Below are positions 39,501 to 52,612 of a DNA stretch of 64,000 nt, piece by piece. Position 1 is the stretch's first letter. Every line of letters starts with the position of its first letter. This DNA comes from Plecoglossus altivelis (taxonomy: Eukaryota > Chordata > Actinopteri > Osmeriformes > Plecoglossidae): the NCBI GenBank assembly GCA_036571765.1, contig BROE01000020.1, positions 12,843,276-12,907,275 on the forward strand. Reading direction: 5' to 3'. The translations under genes were made by a program, and so were the position numbers. The notes beneath the pieces were generated by a model. That model was given only the letters and a program-made list of their open reading frames with translations, was not told where the DNA came from and did not search any database.

Positions 39501-42500
39501 GTGCATTCAATCATAGGGCTAGGAAGGAATTGAGCTTGGAAAAAAACAAAAAGTTCAACTACAAGCTTACATTGCACCTATTTTGTGGCCAGTACTTGTA
39601 TTCCACAAGGTACTAAATATCAACATCTATGAAAATGTATTATACACTCAATGACCATCACATGATATAGGAATAGCAAATGCCAAAACCAGTGTCATTG
39701 TTGTTCCTCATGTTTATACTACTATAATACTGAAAATGATTGTATTAAGCTACCTGAACTTTGTGGCATTTTACATATAAGCCTTTTTTATATGATGTCA
39801 GAGACTGCTTAGTTCAATGAAGTGAGATCACATCGAGTAATAAGCCATTCAATAATAGCATTCTTATCCACATTCATGGGTGGCTTACTGTGTTGCATAT
39901 TATTTTTAGGTTGGTTATAAGACTTGCAATTAACTACCACAACTCGATTCAATTAATATCCCCCAGAATATTGTGCAACATTTCATTGTCCCTGGCTCCA
40001 GAGGAACATACGGTAGTTTTGGATGTAAACTGTAATTCCTTATTGGTACAAATATCTCAGCAACGGACCATCCTTAACAAGTAATGGGATGCCGAAATAT
40101 TGAAAGACAGAAGATGGAGCTTAGTCGAGGGTTGTGATAAACTCCTCAATCTGTTTAGCTGTTTTATTATTGGTTACTTCTAATAACCCTGTATTAGCAT
40201 TCCGTTTACACTGTGGAGGAGCAATGTACTCACAGAAAGCCATAGAATGGCACAAAGTATTTTCGATTTTCATTAGTGCAGAAAGAACAATAACAAAAAA
40301 AACTTTTGGGACAATTTTCATTCATTCTTGACCCCAAAGCACTTATTTCATGAATACGCACTTTTGTATATTTAATATCTCTATATGTATATGTGTATGT
40401 ATACATATGGTACCTATGTAGATATTAACTTATATGTAGGAATGTTTGTATCAGAAGTAATGGGACGAGAGCAGATGAAACGGTGATCCTTTACCCATGG
40501 TCCTCATGATGTGTGTGTGCATGCATGTGAGCAAGAGTGAGAGAGACATTTCCTTTCATGGGAGGGACATCTCTCTTTGAGGCTCTAAGGGGGGCAGTCA
40601 AAAATTTGAGGTTGCACTTTCGTGTGCGCAGCACATTTAAATACATTTCAGACTGAAAAGAATACTTGCACTGCCTTTCTGTACGTTGCCAAATAAACAG
40701 GATAACAATTAGAACAACATTTCAACTGAGCCATATTAGTCAATTGCTGACAAAAAAAGTGAATGTATGGTTAAAATTAGGAAGGGGTTTAAATGACGTT
40801 GTTGCACTGTTTAAACAAGTAATAGAAATAATGGAAATACGTGAAAGATTAACATAAGCGAACACCTTTTCCCCAGTTTCCTCATTGAATCATTGTTCTG
40901 CAACTGTCTTCTTGAGTGAACTGCTATACAGTCCTTGAAATTTATGGGATGATTTTAAGGTCAAGTCATTGTCATTTGAGCCATTGCAAGATATGAGCAC
41001 ACACAATGGATTAGTTTGCATCAAAATCTTGTGGACTGCATAAGCTATGCTTGTGCATAGCACAATGCCTTACTTTTAGCAGCACAAGACTCAATCTAAT
41101 GTATTTTTGTAATCATTAGATAATAGCATTTTTATTTCCCCTAGTGCTTCTTTCAACAGTTTGACACTTGCTCACAATTCTTCAGTCAGTAGTTATAGAT
41201 GGAAATACTTTTTGAGATTGCCTTATAGTACTTCTAAGTAACAGTGATTTGTTTTTGTTTTTTTGTAAAAACTTTTTTTTTGCCGAACCCTACATTTATG
41301 AATGTGTCTGTTTTTGTCTTATATCAAAACCATATCAAAACTGTTGACCTCAGATTTTAACAGAACACCCCTGCTGTTAAAAACCCTCAAGTGCCGAAGA
41401 AACGTCTAATTTTCTGTTCACCAAAAACTATTTTCAGTGAGATTTGTCTCTCTTTTGTGTGTCTGCACAAAGAGATTGACATCATATTTTTGAATGGCAA
41501 ACAGGAGGTTTAACAATTGTTCGTCCTTTTTACGGAGTTCTTCTGTCTTAACATAGGCTATTGAACAAAATACTGCATCAGTCAGGCAGATATTACTCAT
41601 GCCTAAATGGGACAGACATTTTTCTTGGGGTGAACATTTTATGCAACTATAATAAAATAAAAAAGATGGGTTTAAAAGTCCACAATTGAATAACAAATTA
41701 TAATTACATCTTGTAATGGCTCAGAGGACTATGGCTTCACTGTTAAAAGCTTCCACCTTAACAAACCTTCAATTAAAAAACAACAACAATTATATCATGA
41801 ATGTGCATGCTGCAAGATAGGCCTAGTGTAACATTTTTGTTATTTTTATTATTTTGCTGCTTTGCTGCAAAAAGCAATAGTCAAACCAGAAGAGCATGCA
41901 GGGTAATTGAGAAGAGTAGAATTGAACCTACTGTAAGTTGTTCAGTACTGTAACCAGTTATGAGAAATGTTAGGAGAGATAATACATTGGAAAGGGAATC
42001 AGAAATTACAAACAACTTTTCTCCCACAAACAACAGTAAAGTAGGATACTTGGAATGTTCGGCAACTTATCGAATGTTGTGCAGAATTGTATGAATTAGG
42101 TGAAAGGAGAAGAAAATCTATAGATTCACGTTCCGGGTGCATAATGAAGCTGCCTTTGACTGTGAAACACTAAAGTTGGTTGAAACGAAAGTATTAAATA
42201 AAGAAGGAATATTGCCATGCAAATTGAAATGAAAAGTGATACATTTGGGGAATGTGTGCTAGGTGGTTTTATTATGTTACAGTATAGTAGGGATGTACAA
42301 CCATGAGCCATGGTTGCGTTGTCTCTAGTACTCTGGGATATTTATCCCAATTACCTCTAGGACACAGGTGTCCTTCATTACTTGAAAACTCATTGGATTA
42401 AGGCGATAGCTAGACAGCTCCTTTTTTGTTGTGTCTTTAATTCCCATTTAAAGGTATTTTATGATATAACATAATGGCTTGCATAAGTTTTCTCATGTAG

Positions 42501-42672
42501 CCAAATGATAATTTCCTTTAGATGGAATTTCTTGTGATAGACTAGTCTGTTTTTTGCATGCATTCAATGGCTTATTAGCTGTACAATTCCCTTGTTCAAC
42601 ACATTTACTCTTGGAAAAAAAGATCTGTTTATATTGCCCTTTTTCAGCTTTATTTATGGAGAAAGACAGGAA

Positions 42673-42677
<5 letters not shown>

Positions 42678-42716
<39 letters not shown>
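42678..42716. repeat. (GA)n microsatellite
   Basis: A pure run of about 18 GA units in the AT-rich region downstream of ankrd52. Confidence 0.95.
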
Positions 42717-42721
<5 letters not shown>

Positions 42722-45700
42722 TGCAGGCAATGGCCCGGGTCAGAATTACACCAATACCCTTGTGTCTAGACTGTAGCCTTAGTGGTGTGGGCCACCGGGG
42801 CAACACACACACATTTACTTGATCCACAGTTCTCTCATTTATTTTTTAAATGTATTTCTCAATGAGTAACCATTGTTATTTTACTCTTAGTCTCTATTAA
42901 TCTTATCCTAAACTATTTGAAAGTGTAAACAAATACAAAATTCAGTATAATTTGCACCAATTGAAAGACAATTTTAACCTCTTGTTTCAATAGTTTTTGT
43001 CCTACATGTCACTATTTGCAGGTTCACACACAGTGACTTGAAAGATGTCACTGCTGCTAGACTAAGTTATGAATTGTAATGCGCCATGAAAAAGGTGTTA
43101 ACTTATCTTTTTTTCCTTTTACAATAGTTGTCTTCTTTTAAATACTTCAGGGACATTAATGCTACCACAGCAAGTGCTTTGCATTTCTATAATTTATTTT
43201 TTAAAGGGCAGTTAATCAGTACCTCCCTCAATCCAAATAGACTATTTATGAAGGGAATGCATGCCCCCAGATGGACAGCTTTCTTTAGTAGGACTAAGTT
43301 TTACTAGACAAGCTATCATTTGGCATCAAGCAACTTACCTCAAAATATTGGTGTCCTACAAGGATTTTACCCAAATCAATATATCTTTTAGATACATTGT
43401 ACCTCAATGGAGAGTAAATGTCATGTGATACATATGCAACATTACTTTTTCTTTGTCTTTCATGTTTAATGGTTGCTTCATGACCTCACACCGTTATTTA
43501 TATCTACTACAATATGTATTGGATGGCAAGAAAAAATAGTTTGTAGAATCAAATGACGTCCACTACGAAAATGCCACAGTATAAGCAACCAAAGGAGAGA
43601 GACATTTGTCTGATAATGTTGTTTCACATCATAAAGTACCTTATTTACTAAAGTTGTACACGTTTATGCATACTGCAAATGTAAGTTTAGCTGCTCTTTA
43701 ACAGGGATTTAGTTTGGTTTGTAGATAATGTGAGCTGAACGATTTTGTGCAAAAAGTCAACTAAAGTATACTCAGCCTGTGCACACTGTCTTGCTTCGTC
43801 AGGAATCCATTTAACTAATGTAGAACAAGTAGTTTCCAAACACGTAATTTTTAAGGCAAAACGGTCTTCCATCAACACCAACTGAAAGCCTTATAGTTGA
43901 TCAATCTGTGACCCCCTCAGACACACAACTATAACAGACAGGGTGTCAGATGTCTTCACTGTGGCTATATGTAACACAAGCATTTATTCATTTCATAATT
44001 GGCATAATATATTTTAGAAGCACAAAATTAATTACTATCATGACCTTCTTCTGGATGGCTTTATTATAATTTGTTTTCTATGGTTTGATTCATGCCTTTA
44101 GTCTTGGTTGGCTAGCCATATATGAAAGACTAGCCTTTGAAGGGACTTGACAGATCATGTAAAACTATAGATCCAAGTTGTAACTAAGATACAAGGCATT
44201 TGGTGCAAATAAATGTAAAAGCAATAGTGACAAGTGCACTTTGGAGTCTTTGAAGCACAGCATCACTAGAATGCACAGCAAATACAGGAATTGTGCAGAT
44301 TGTTGATTTTGAACATACAAAATGAGTGATTAATTAATTAATTCAATTAGTAGGTTTATACATGTTTTAATAATATCTGAAAAATAACAAATTAAAAACA
44401 AATTTAACAAGGCGGAAAAGGAAGTTGTAGCTTAAACTGTTCAGTAGCTAGTTTTATGCAACCCCTTGAATTGGGCTTTTACGTTTGTAAATAGATGTTT
44501 CCTGTATTGTGATGTTATCGGAAGTTTGTCATTTTTGAAATAACACCAAGGCACTGGTTTTAGTTGAGATGGTCTTAGAGGATTGTATTTTGTGTTTAAG
44601 AGAGAATGAGTTGATATGCCAGAAAAACTCAATGATAATATTATTATTAATATAGTGTAGTGAGTAGGCATAGAGTATGGCTGCTGTTTAATGTGTGTTT
44701 GTGTGACGTTTTAGGTGTTATCTGTCTGGTCCTCATTATGTCAAAATATGTTAATTAATATGAGAACTATGTGCATGAATTGCTTTCAGCAAAAAGGCAA
44801 AGAAGTAGTGTGTACAGTAGATGTTCCAATCTACATAATCACACTTTTGAAGTTTACAAATAAGGTGAATAATATAACTTTTTAATTGGTAAAACTAAAT
44901 ACATTCCCTTTTCAACACAAGTAATGTTTGTTAGATTTTGGTGCTATGGTCTGTTATAATCTTTAATTAGTCCTTAAATTTGCGTTCATTCGATAAAATA
45001 ATATATAGAGTAATTTAATATGTCATGGTTGATGATGTATGACACAGTGTCAAAAGGTAATACAAATTAAAGGGCCTTTGAATAAAATAAACAGATAAAA
45101 TTGGAATAAAATAAACACAGGTATGAAGAAAATCCTTTTAAGAAGATGACAGGAGACCAGTTCTTTACCTTAATTGTATTATTTCGATTCTGAAATATAT
45201 ACTTAGTATTCAAAGAGCAGAGGCATCTTTGATCGTTTGAAATCACTGGAAATTGTTCATAAATATACTGATACAATTGTTATAAAAATGATCCCTATAG
45301 GCCAGCTAAGACAGTTATTGCACCTTACTGCTACGCTTTCTTTAAACATTGAACGATTATGCAGGCTAACTTTAAATTGTAAATGCAGTGTTTCCTTTCC
45401 GGTTCTTTAGGAGGTTCCTTCTTTCACCCTGACTTCTGTTAGTGTGGATGTAAGTTGAAACTATTACAGGGTTGCAGTTCAGTGCTAAAATTTGGTTATT
45501 TTTGTCAAGTCAGATTCTGGAATAATGACTGCCCACGTCAGTGTGAGCTGGAGGTAAACTTTCCATAGTGCCCTACCCTCTGGCCTGACCATAAGTTCAG
45601 GTGGTGCAATGAGGAAAATAAACTGCTCTTTCAGGACCCAGCTTTTACTTGCCTTTTTGCACCTTTGGCTTCATTAAGTAGGGATTGGCTAATGCTAGTT

Positions 45701-46950
45701 GATATTGAGCATGTCTGCATTTGTTCATTGTATATGTTCCCTAGGTTTATAGCCTTAAGTTGCTAATAGCAGATGAGGGCTCATGTTGTGTTTTCAAGCA
45801 AGAGATACAAGTTTCAGAATTAGCTTAGTGTGTTATTGAATCCATAATTACCTCGAAAATATTTGGAATTGATCAGTAACAACCCATAAGAAGGTTTGTG
45901 CGTAACAGTGTAATTTTAAGTTCAAAATCCATGCTATGTAAATGGATTAAGATGTGACTTAGGTTTCCTACCTCCTTGATACACAGCTGTCAGCTTAGCT
46001 CCTAACCACCTACTTCATGTTTCAAAGAATGAAAGAAATATTATGAATTATTTTAATCATAAGGGCAAAAGCTAATGTGAGCTTGACTGTGTGTATGTAT
46101 GTGAGTGTGCGTACATGGAAGTAAATATGATATCACAACCACTGGAATGTGAAGCCAAACTGTATTAAATTAAATCAAATCTCTTTTGAACCTCTAACTG
46201 TTGTAGCATAAATTAACCATAACTGGGTACACATTTGTGTTATTCATACATGTAGTCTCATGGTACTTTTCAGATTTTTTTTATTTTTACATAACATCCT
46301 CTTCATTATCCTTAAATAACAGATAGTCGGCCTATTTTTAATAGAAAGGTGCATTTTACATGTGCAAGTTGAGCCATACATCTAAAGATCAAGTTTACAA
46401 TTGTAACTGTATGATTATGAGATTAACTGAAAAGCAACAAGTAACAAATGCTCCTATTTTAGTCTGATAATGGGGAATATGATGCATGTGGTGTTTATGA
46501 TAGAAGGGAAAACTTATCATATCCAGCCTTAAACCTTTCAGAAACTCCAGAACTCTGATCATTTCTGTCACCATCTCGCCCCCAATTTAATAAACCTTTG
46601 GTATTTGATTAAGGCAGAGGAATGTGAGATACAACCAGTAGGGAGAGGATATTGGGGAGAGTCCCTATACATACTGTATGTCCCCACCTCTGAACTAATC
46701 TCCTACTTGTTCATGGTTTTATGTGACAATGCAATCTTTGAAAGCACTTTGCCTTGTTAGAACATAAATGTGCTAGTGAATTGTTAATTGTTACGTCTGT
46801 GTAAAAAGACTTGATTAAACTAAAAATAAAATCTGTAGACCTTTCGGACACCAAGAAACGAAGGCATCCTATAAGGTTATTTTATACGATGTATGCTGCG
46901 GCCTATGAGTCCTGTCATTTAGTGTTGTGGCTTCGGATTGGTTATGTTTA

Positions 46951-46956
46951 AATAAA
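46951..46956 (+). promoter_or_regulatory. Candidate distal polyA signal of ankrd52
   Basis: AATAAA followed within 30 bases by T-rich sequence. It is the last good hexamer before the convergent nabp2 gene. Assignment to ankrd52 is inferred from position only. Confidence 0.35.
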
Positions 46957-47317
46957 GTGCTATTGCTTATATCTATTCATTATGTTTCTCATTGATTTTT
47001 TAAAAACTTGTATTACACTTGTAGAACCATCATATGTAACACACGCTGATATGCCATACTGCATCTTTTTACAATGCACAAGACAGACAGAAAACAAAGG
47101 ATATTTTGTAATTCCACAGGAGAGAACCAGAAAGTCATGGATTAATCTTGGTGTTGAAAATATACCAAATGTAAGGCTGAACTTGAATTACAAAGTGTTT
47201 CACTTTCAAAAAATTCAAGAAATCCTAAACAAAAACATTTATACTTCAATTCCTGAATACTTTCTAGAAATGTTCCCTCTGGCATTGGTATGGGATTTCA
47301 TTCATATAGCAATTCAT

Positions 47318-47382
47318 TTTATTGTATAAACTCTGGACTGCATCTTGCCCTTTTCTGAATCTACAAAAGAAATTGTTTTATT
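47318..47382 (-). promoter_or_regulatory. Candidate nabp2 polyA signals
   Basis: Two minus-strand AATAAA hexamers (plus-strand TTTATT at 47318-47323 and 47377-47382) lie 260-330 bases past the nabp2 stop. They set the likely end of its 3' UTR. Confidence 0.5.
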
Positions 47383-47645
47383 TGCCTGTTTTGAGAATGT
47401 TTCAGTACAACGACAGTGACGTTATAGTTCATATAATGTATTTTGAGTCAACTACATATATACTTTGATTTTCAGTTTTCTAAATACAACAATTCAAATA
47501 CAACTTTCATGTTAAAAAAAGGCTGTTTTGACCCAGAAAGAAATACATTGAATAAGACCAAAAACAATAAAACAAACAGGTGGGATCAGTCTTTAGAGAA
47601 GCACAGTCTTTCATCTTTCATGTGTGGATGGACTTGGCTTGACTA

Positions 47646-48927
47646 TCATCTTTTGGCTGATCGCCTGGTCTCCTTGCCATTGCTGACAGCAGTCCCTCCA
47701 ACTACAGGATTGGTTGCTCCTCTGTTGCCAACACCAGCACCGCCTACCCTTCCTGTCTGTTGAGGATTTGTGGAGGTTCCCGAACCCGGAGAATTTACAC
47801 CGTTCCCATTGGAAGTTTCATTCCCTTAAATGATCAAGAAAACCAACACAAGGTCAGCAGGTGAGGGGAAACTCGATCCATTCAGGTGTTGGTGGCAACA
47901 GTCAGTGGACTCACCAGATAAGTTGCCTGAAGAGTTGTTATTGTTCATCAAGCTTCCTTGGTCGTTGAGAGCCTGACAGAAAATCACGTTGTTCTATCTA
48001 TATCGTTTTTAATATTGCCATAATGAGTTCTAATCAAATGCTAATGAATGAGTACAACTGAAAAAGTAAATATGTAGAAGATTCCTTTAATGATTTCTTA
48101 CTGTCTTGTTGTTCATCTGGGCCAGGTACTCTGAGTTTGGCTCACTGAAGTTCGGCACTTCTGAGTACACCATGCAGAATCTGATCAAATCAGCAACAGT
48201 AAAACAGTGAATTAGTGAATATTCCTCCTATGTAATTATAGTGTGAATCATATGTTGTTACTGCTCCCGTTTAGCTTACTCTCCGATCTTCTGCAACTCT
48301 CCACCTCTTCCTGTGTATAGAGTAAGGCAACCCTTGAACACAGATGCATATCTGGGGAGAAAAATAGAGGTAGCACAAGATGCAATTGACAATTTTGAGA
48401 TTTATCAACAAGTTAGACATAAAAATTAAGATATTGTTATAATGTTGCTCAAAATGTATTGGATCCTTGCCCCCTCAACAGGAAGAACACAAGAAATTTA
48501 GGATATTTTGGGGATCCAAACGTTGACAGTTTTCAGGAGTGACTCACCCCTTCGTGAGCCTGATGATGTCACCGGTTTGTATAAGTCCTCCTACCTCATC
48601 CCAAACAGAGACGCTTATACTGCCTGTCTTGTCTGCTACCTTACAGGTCCGCACTTCATGGCCATCTTTCGTTTTCGTCACTCGACCTATTTAAGAGAAC
48701 AGAAAAGGACGCTAATGGTAGATCTTTTTTAGGGTCGAGGAAGCAGTAGAGCACTGTAATTCAACTTTACATTGATTGTCATTCCATGCAACAGCATCAG
48801 GACATAGTAAAAATTTATTATTATTATTACCATATACATATTGCCCACCTGTTTCAAGAACGATAAAGATGACGCTGAGGTTTTTGAGTCCCGGCTTAAT
48901 ATCTTTGACGTGAGTCTCGGTTGTCAT
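47646..48927 (-). CDS. nabp2: SOSS complex subunit B1 (nucleic acid binding protein 2, hSSB1)
   Basis: Single-stranded DNA-binding OB-fold protein. With INTS3 and INIP it forms the SOSS complex, which acts at double-strand breaks in the nucleus. Minus-strand coding exons: 48849-48927, 48548-48686, 48280-48351, 48102-48180, 47915-47972, 47646-47824 (79+139+72+79+58+179 nt), giving 201 aa (human 211). The start reads MTTETHVKDIKPGLKNL. The OB fold covers about residues 1-115 with TKTKDGHEVRTCKVADKTG, VSVWDEVGGLIQTGDIIRL and KGCLTLYTGRGGELQKIGE. The tail is low complexity (Asn, Gly, Thr, Ser, Pro) and ends in NGKETRRSAKR, matching the human basic end. A leader exon is likely: acceptor TTTTGCAG with exon start at 48975 and a donor at 49193. 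Confidence 0.96.
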
Positions 48928-50675
48928 GTTTTTTTAAGCATCCAAATCAAATTTCTGGGATGAAGCCAGTTATTGCTGCAAAATAACAATAACAATAATT
49001 GTAGGCTACCTTTGTCGCTTAAATCTTTATGGATTTGTGGAATTGGTACAGATACGTCTTAAATACAGAATGTTTGTACTCAAGCTGCATTTAGCTAGAT
49101 TTGCTAGACTAGCAATATGCAGGTTGTTCTTGCTGTAATGGTAGCTCTCTGGCTATGGCTAATAGCACCTGTGCTAGCGTTTGTGTTATTTACCTCAGTC
49201 GATCACATCCGCGATACACACTTTGTCTAGGATTACAATACTGAAATATTCATCCTAGAATATTAAATAAACTGAATACGCTTTTAATCCATAAATGGGA
49301 CAAACTACGTAATTAGAGACATCATTATGTCAGTTAGAAGACTCCTCCATTTAAATGTTGCTAGCCAGCTAGCTGGAAAGTTGTTTATTTTTTTGCATCT
49401 ACATGTCGATCCCATCGACTTGCATCTAGATGGTCAAATAAATTGTCAATCAAATTTGGTAGGATTACATAGGTAGTTGCTTCCCGGATATTCAATACAA
49501 GGTTCGTGATAGGCTGATATTGAGGAGAGGCTGATGAGAGGCGAAGTAAGATGTCAATCTGATAGTTGCTTAGTGACAAGCAGGAAGGTTGGGCCGCCGA
49601 CTACTAGTCTGGAAAAGTGACAGCGCAGGCTGGGAATAATGGATACCGAACTGCCATGCTAGCTTGCCAGTGATGCAGTTATTCTTCAAAATAATATTCA
49701 AGAAATAACCGGTAAAAATTTCGGTAAACACGTTGAGACGAAGTTATTTGTTTATGACGGTGGTTGAATAATGTAGGTTATTTACTGGAGTGTACGAGCG
49801 GTTGTTCTCGAAAGCTAGTTAGCCTGCAGGCTAACCTGGACTAGTACTACACTGTCACTTACACTTGGTTGGTTAGCTACAATATTTTAAATAGCAATCT
49901 AGCTAATAGTCTAGCAATCTCGCAGTTTTGCACTCGCGTCTATGTATCCAGTTAACTTGCTTAGATGCCTTCTGATAACCCGTGGGGTAGTTTAAAAGTC
50001 AGAAGAATTTGATGCAAGCTATTTTAATGAATCAATGACCATCTCCGCATTTCTTTTAAATAAGATAGGTTAGCAATCGGTAAAGATCCCAGCACTGTTG
50101 GTACATGATTGTAGTGACATTTGACACAACATCATCATAGATTCTCATCTTTTAATTAAATACGTAGTTTATGTTGGTCTATTGACTTTAAAAGCTACAG
50201 TAGCAGGCATCAGGCCTAGTTGCTAGACTAAAAGATGGGGCACAGGACCCCTATACAATTGAAATACTGTATTGCACTTTTTGTGTTGCGTTTCCAAGGG
50301 ATACACAATGGTCTACACCGTGTCATGGCAAAACGTCCAAGCCCCTTTTGTGATTCAACCCATAATTTTCCTGCGCTTCAAAATGCATGGAGATCAGACA
50401 CTTCCCTCAAAATGTACCTAACTGCATAGTCCAATGCAATACAACTATAGGTTAATGGACTTTCCCTTTGAGGAAGTTCCACAATAGGTGGAACTTCTTG
50501 TTATGAGGAATATTTTACGTTTATATTTTAGATACTTAAAAAAGGAATTTCTACTCATTTGAAAAAGGTTTCATCAATTCCTTCGTTTGAAAACCAATAG
50601 ATTAGCTATCCTATTACCTTTACTTTGACCGTGTTTCTAATGTTTTCAGGTTGTAGTTAGCTCCGGTGATGTGCC
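48928..50675. promoter_or_regulatory. Bidirectional promoter region, nabp2 / rnf41
   Basis: The two start codons diverge across about 1.75 kb. On the nabp2 side a leader exon plausibly ends at 49194 (GACTGAG/GTAAAT, minus strand). On the rnf41 side the coding exon has its acceptor at 50649 (TGTTTTCAG), so an upstream leader exon must exist, perhaps ending near 49710-49724 where two GTAAA donors lie. A hairpin (10-bp stem, 5-base loop) lies at 50473-50497. No further gene is recognised. Confidence 0.5.
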
Positions 50676-52569
50676 ATGGGCTACGACGTCACACGGTTCC
50701 ATGGGGAAGTGGATGAGGACCTGCTGTGTCCTATTTGCAGCGGAGTCTTAGAGGAGCCTGTGCAGGTCAGGATCCCAATATATTTGGACCGTATGAAAAT
50801 AAATCCACAATCTGTCTCTCGCTTTAAAGGACCCCCTATATGAGAGTGCCTTTAATATCTAGTTTCCCAAATGAAAGCAGTCCCCAACTGTGCTTAGAGA
50901 TATGCTGCTTCATCTGTTCATCAAATGTGTTTGTTTACAATACGATAAAGTGATGTACATGCAGTGCCAAACAAATAGAACAAAACATTGCTAGGTGCTT
51001 TTTCAAAAAGATTAATTTATTGAATGTTAGTAGAGCCCAAACTCTTAAAGGTTTGTACACATCTCCGCATGCATATCAGATCCATTAGAATTGTTGTTTG
51101 CACTAAAAGGAGAGCGATATATGGAGGAGAGAGCTAACAGAGAGATCAGCTTTCAGACGGATGCCGTGACAGCAAGTGAGGGAGAGAGGAGACAGAAGGG
51201 AAGGAAAAGAGAAAGCCTGTATGCATATGGGAGTGTGAGTGCAGCAGGAAAGGCTGTTGTGAATGTTTTCTGGTATAGCATGAAGCGACAGATACTACTG
51301 TTGAGGAAAGTCATAGATAAAATCATAGAGATCCTTCAATAACATACAAAGCTACTCACTACTGGTGGGTAAGGTAAGGTGGTCACAAGGTGAGTATCCA
51401 GACAGATGTTTCTCAGATTGTGTCTGCCACATGTAGTCTAAATTCATGTGATGTATTGAAGTATAGCTCTACCTAAACCCAGTTTGCAAATAGAGCTGGA
51501 AAGGCAGTTTGCGCAGCATGTTGGCAACGGTGAACCTCCTTGACTTTGGCTTTTAGTGGACAAACGCAGATTGAGAGAACGCTTGGGATGTCGTTTGCTT
51601 GCATGTGCAGTCGGCTGTTGCCCTCAGCGTTGCTTATTCTAGCATCCACAGTGTAGTGGCTCTAAATCATCTTCTAATAGATTTCTGATCTGGTGGAAAA
51701 CTGTGAGGTATTTAAATGTAATGAGGACAAGGAGATGAAAGGGTGCTGGGGTGAGGTGGGTACGGTGGGTGGGGGTAGGTAGATGTGTGTTCTCCCTGAC
51801 CTTGCTGCAGCTGTGGCAAGCCTGTGCTGGACTGTACTGGGAGGGGGGTGATGTTATTTATACTCCCCTAGGGCCCTGCTGTGAATCAGCAGTGCATCAC
51901 TGAACTCACACCATGCCTCTTCGAGGCTTTAGAGGTTTAATAGTGGACTCCTACTTTCTATCCTCTGACCTCTGTATGTATGTGTGCTGTATGTTCTTCT
52001 TCCCCAAGGCTCCTCATTGCGAACATGCTTTCTGCAATGCTTGCATCACTCAGTGGTTCTCCCAGCAGCAGATATGCCCAGTGGACAGGAGCGTGGTGAC
52101 CCTGGCCCACCTGCGCCCCGTGCCACGCATCATGCGCAACATGCTCTCCAAACTGCAGATCACTTGCGACAATGCAGGCTTTGGCTGCACCGCCGTTCTG
52201 CGGCTGGACCAACTGCAGTCACATCTCCGAGACTGCGAACATAACCCCAAGAGACCCGTCGTGTGTGAGCAGGGCTGCGGGTAAGTGTGGCTTTGCATAA
52301 GTGTCTTGGGTACGCGAAAGTGTGTATCGGGACACCAGGGAGTGCTGAGGTAGAACACACTTTGGGGGTAAAACTTGATATGACTGAAGAATTGTAGAAT
52401 AGGTTTACGCTGTTGATGGTTTTCTTTCCCACCAGACTGGAGATGCCCAAAGATGAGGTGATCAATCATAACTGCATCAAACATCTTCGCAGCGTAGTAC
52501 AACTGCAGCAGGGCAAGATCGCAGATCTGGAGCGAACAGCAGTGGAGCACAAGCACCAGCTTGCAGAAC

Positions 52570-52612
<43 letters not shown>

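Larger units (their letters stand above)
36551..46980 (+). other. Long AT-rich region, probable ankrd52 3' UTR
   Basis: More than 10 kb with no recognisable gene on either strand. The human ANKRD52 mRNA has a long 3' UTR, so much of this may be transcribed. Possible polyA signals include AATAAA at 44208 and, best placed at the far end, 46951-46956. The region holds a (GA)n run at 42678-42716 and scattered AT-rich, ATGTA/TTTTA-type motifs. The longest open frame (129 codons, minus strand, 39121-39510) has no family motif and looks like chance. Confidence 0.5.

Noticed and set aside
47443..47763. Plus-strand 106-codon frame rich in Pro, Leu and Thr
   Set aside because: It is antisense to the last nabp2 exon, which accounts for the composition.
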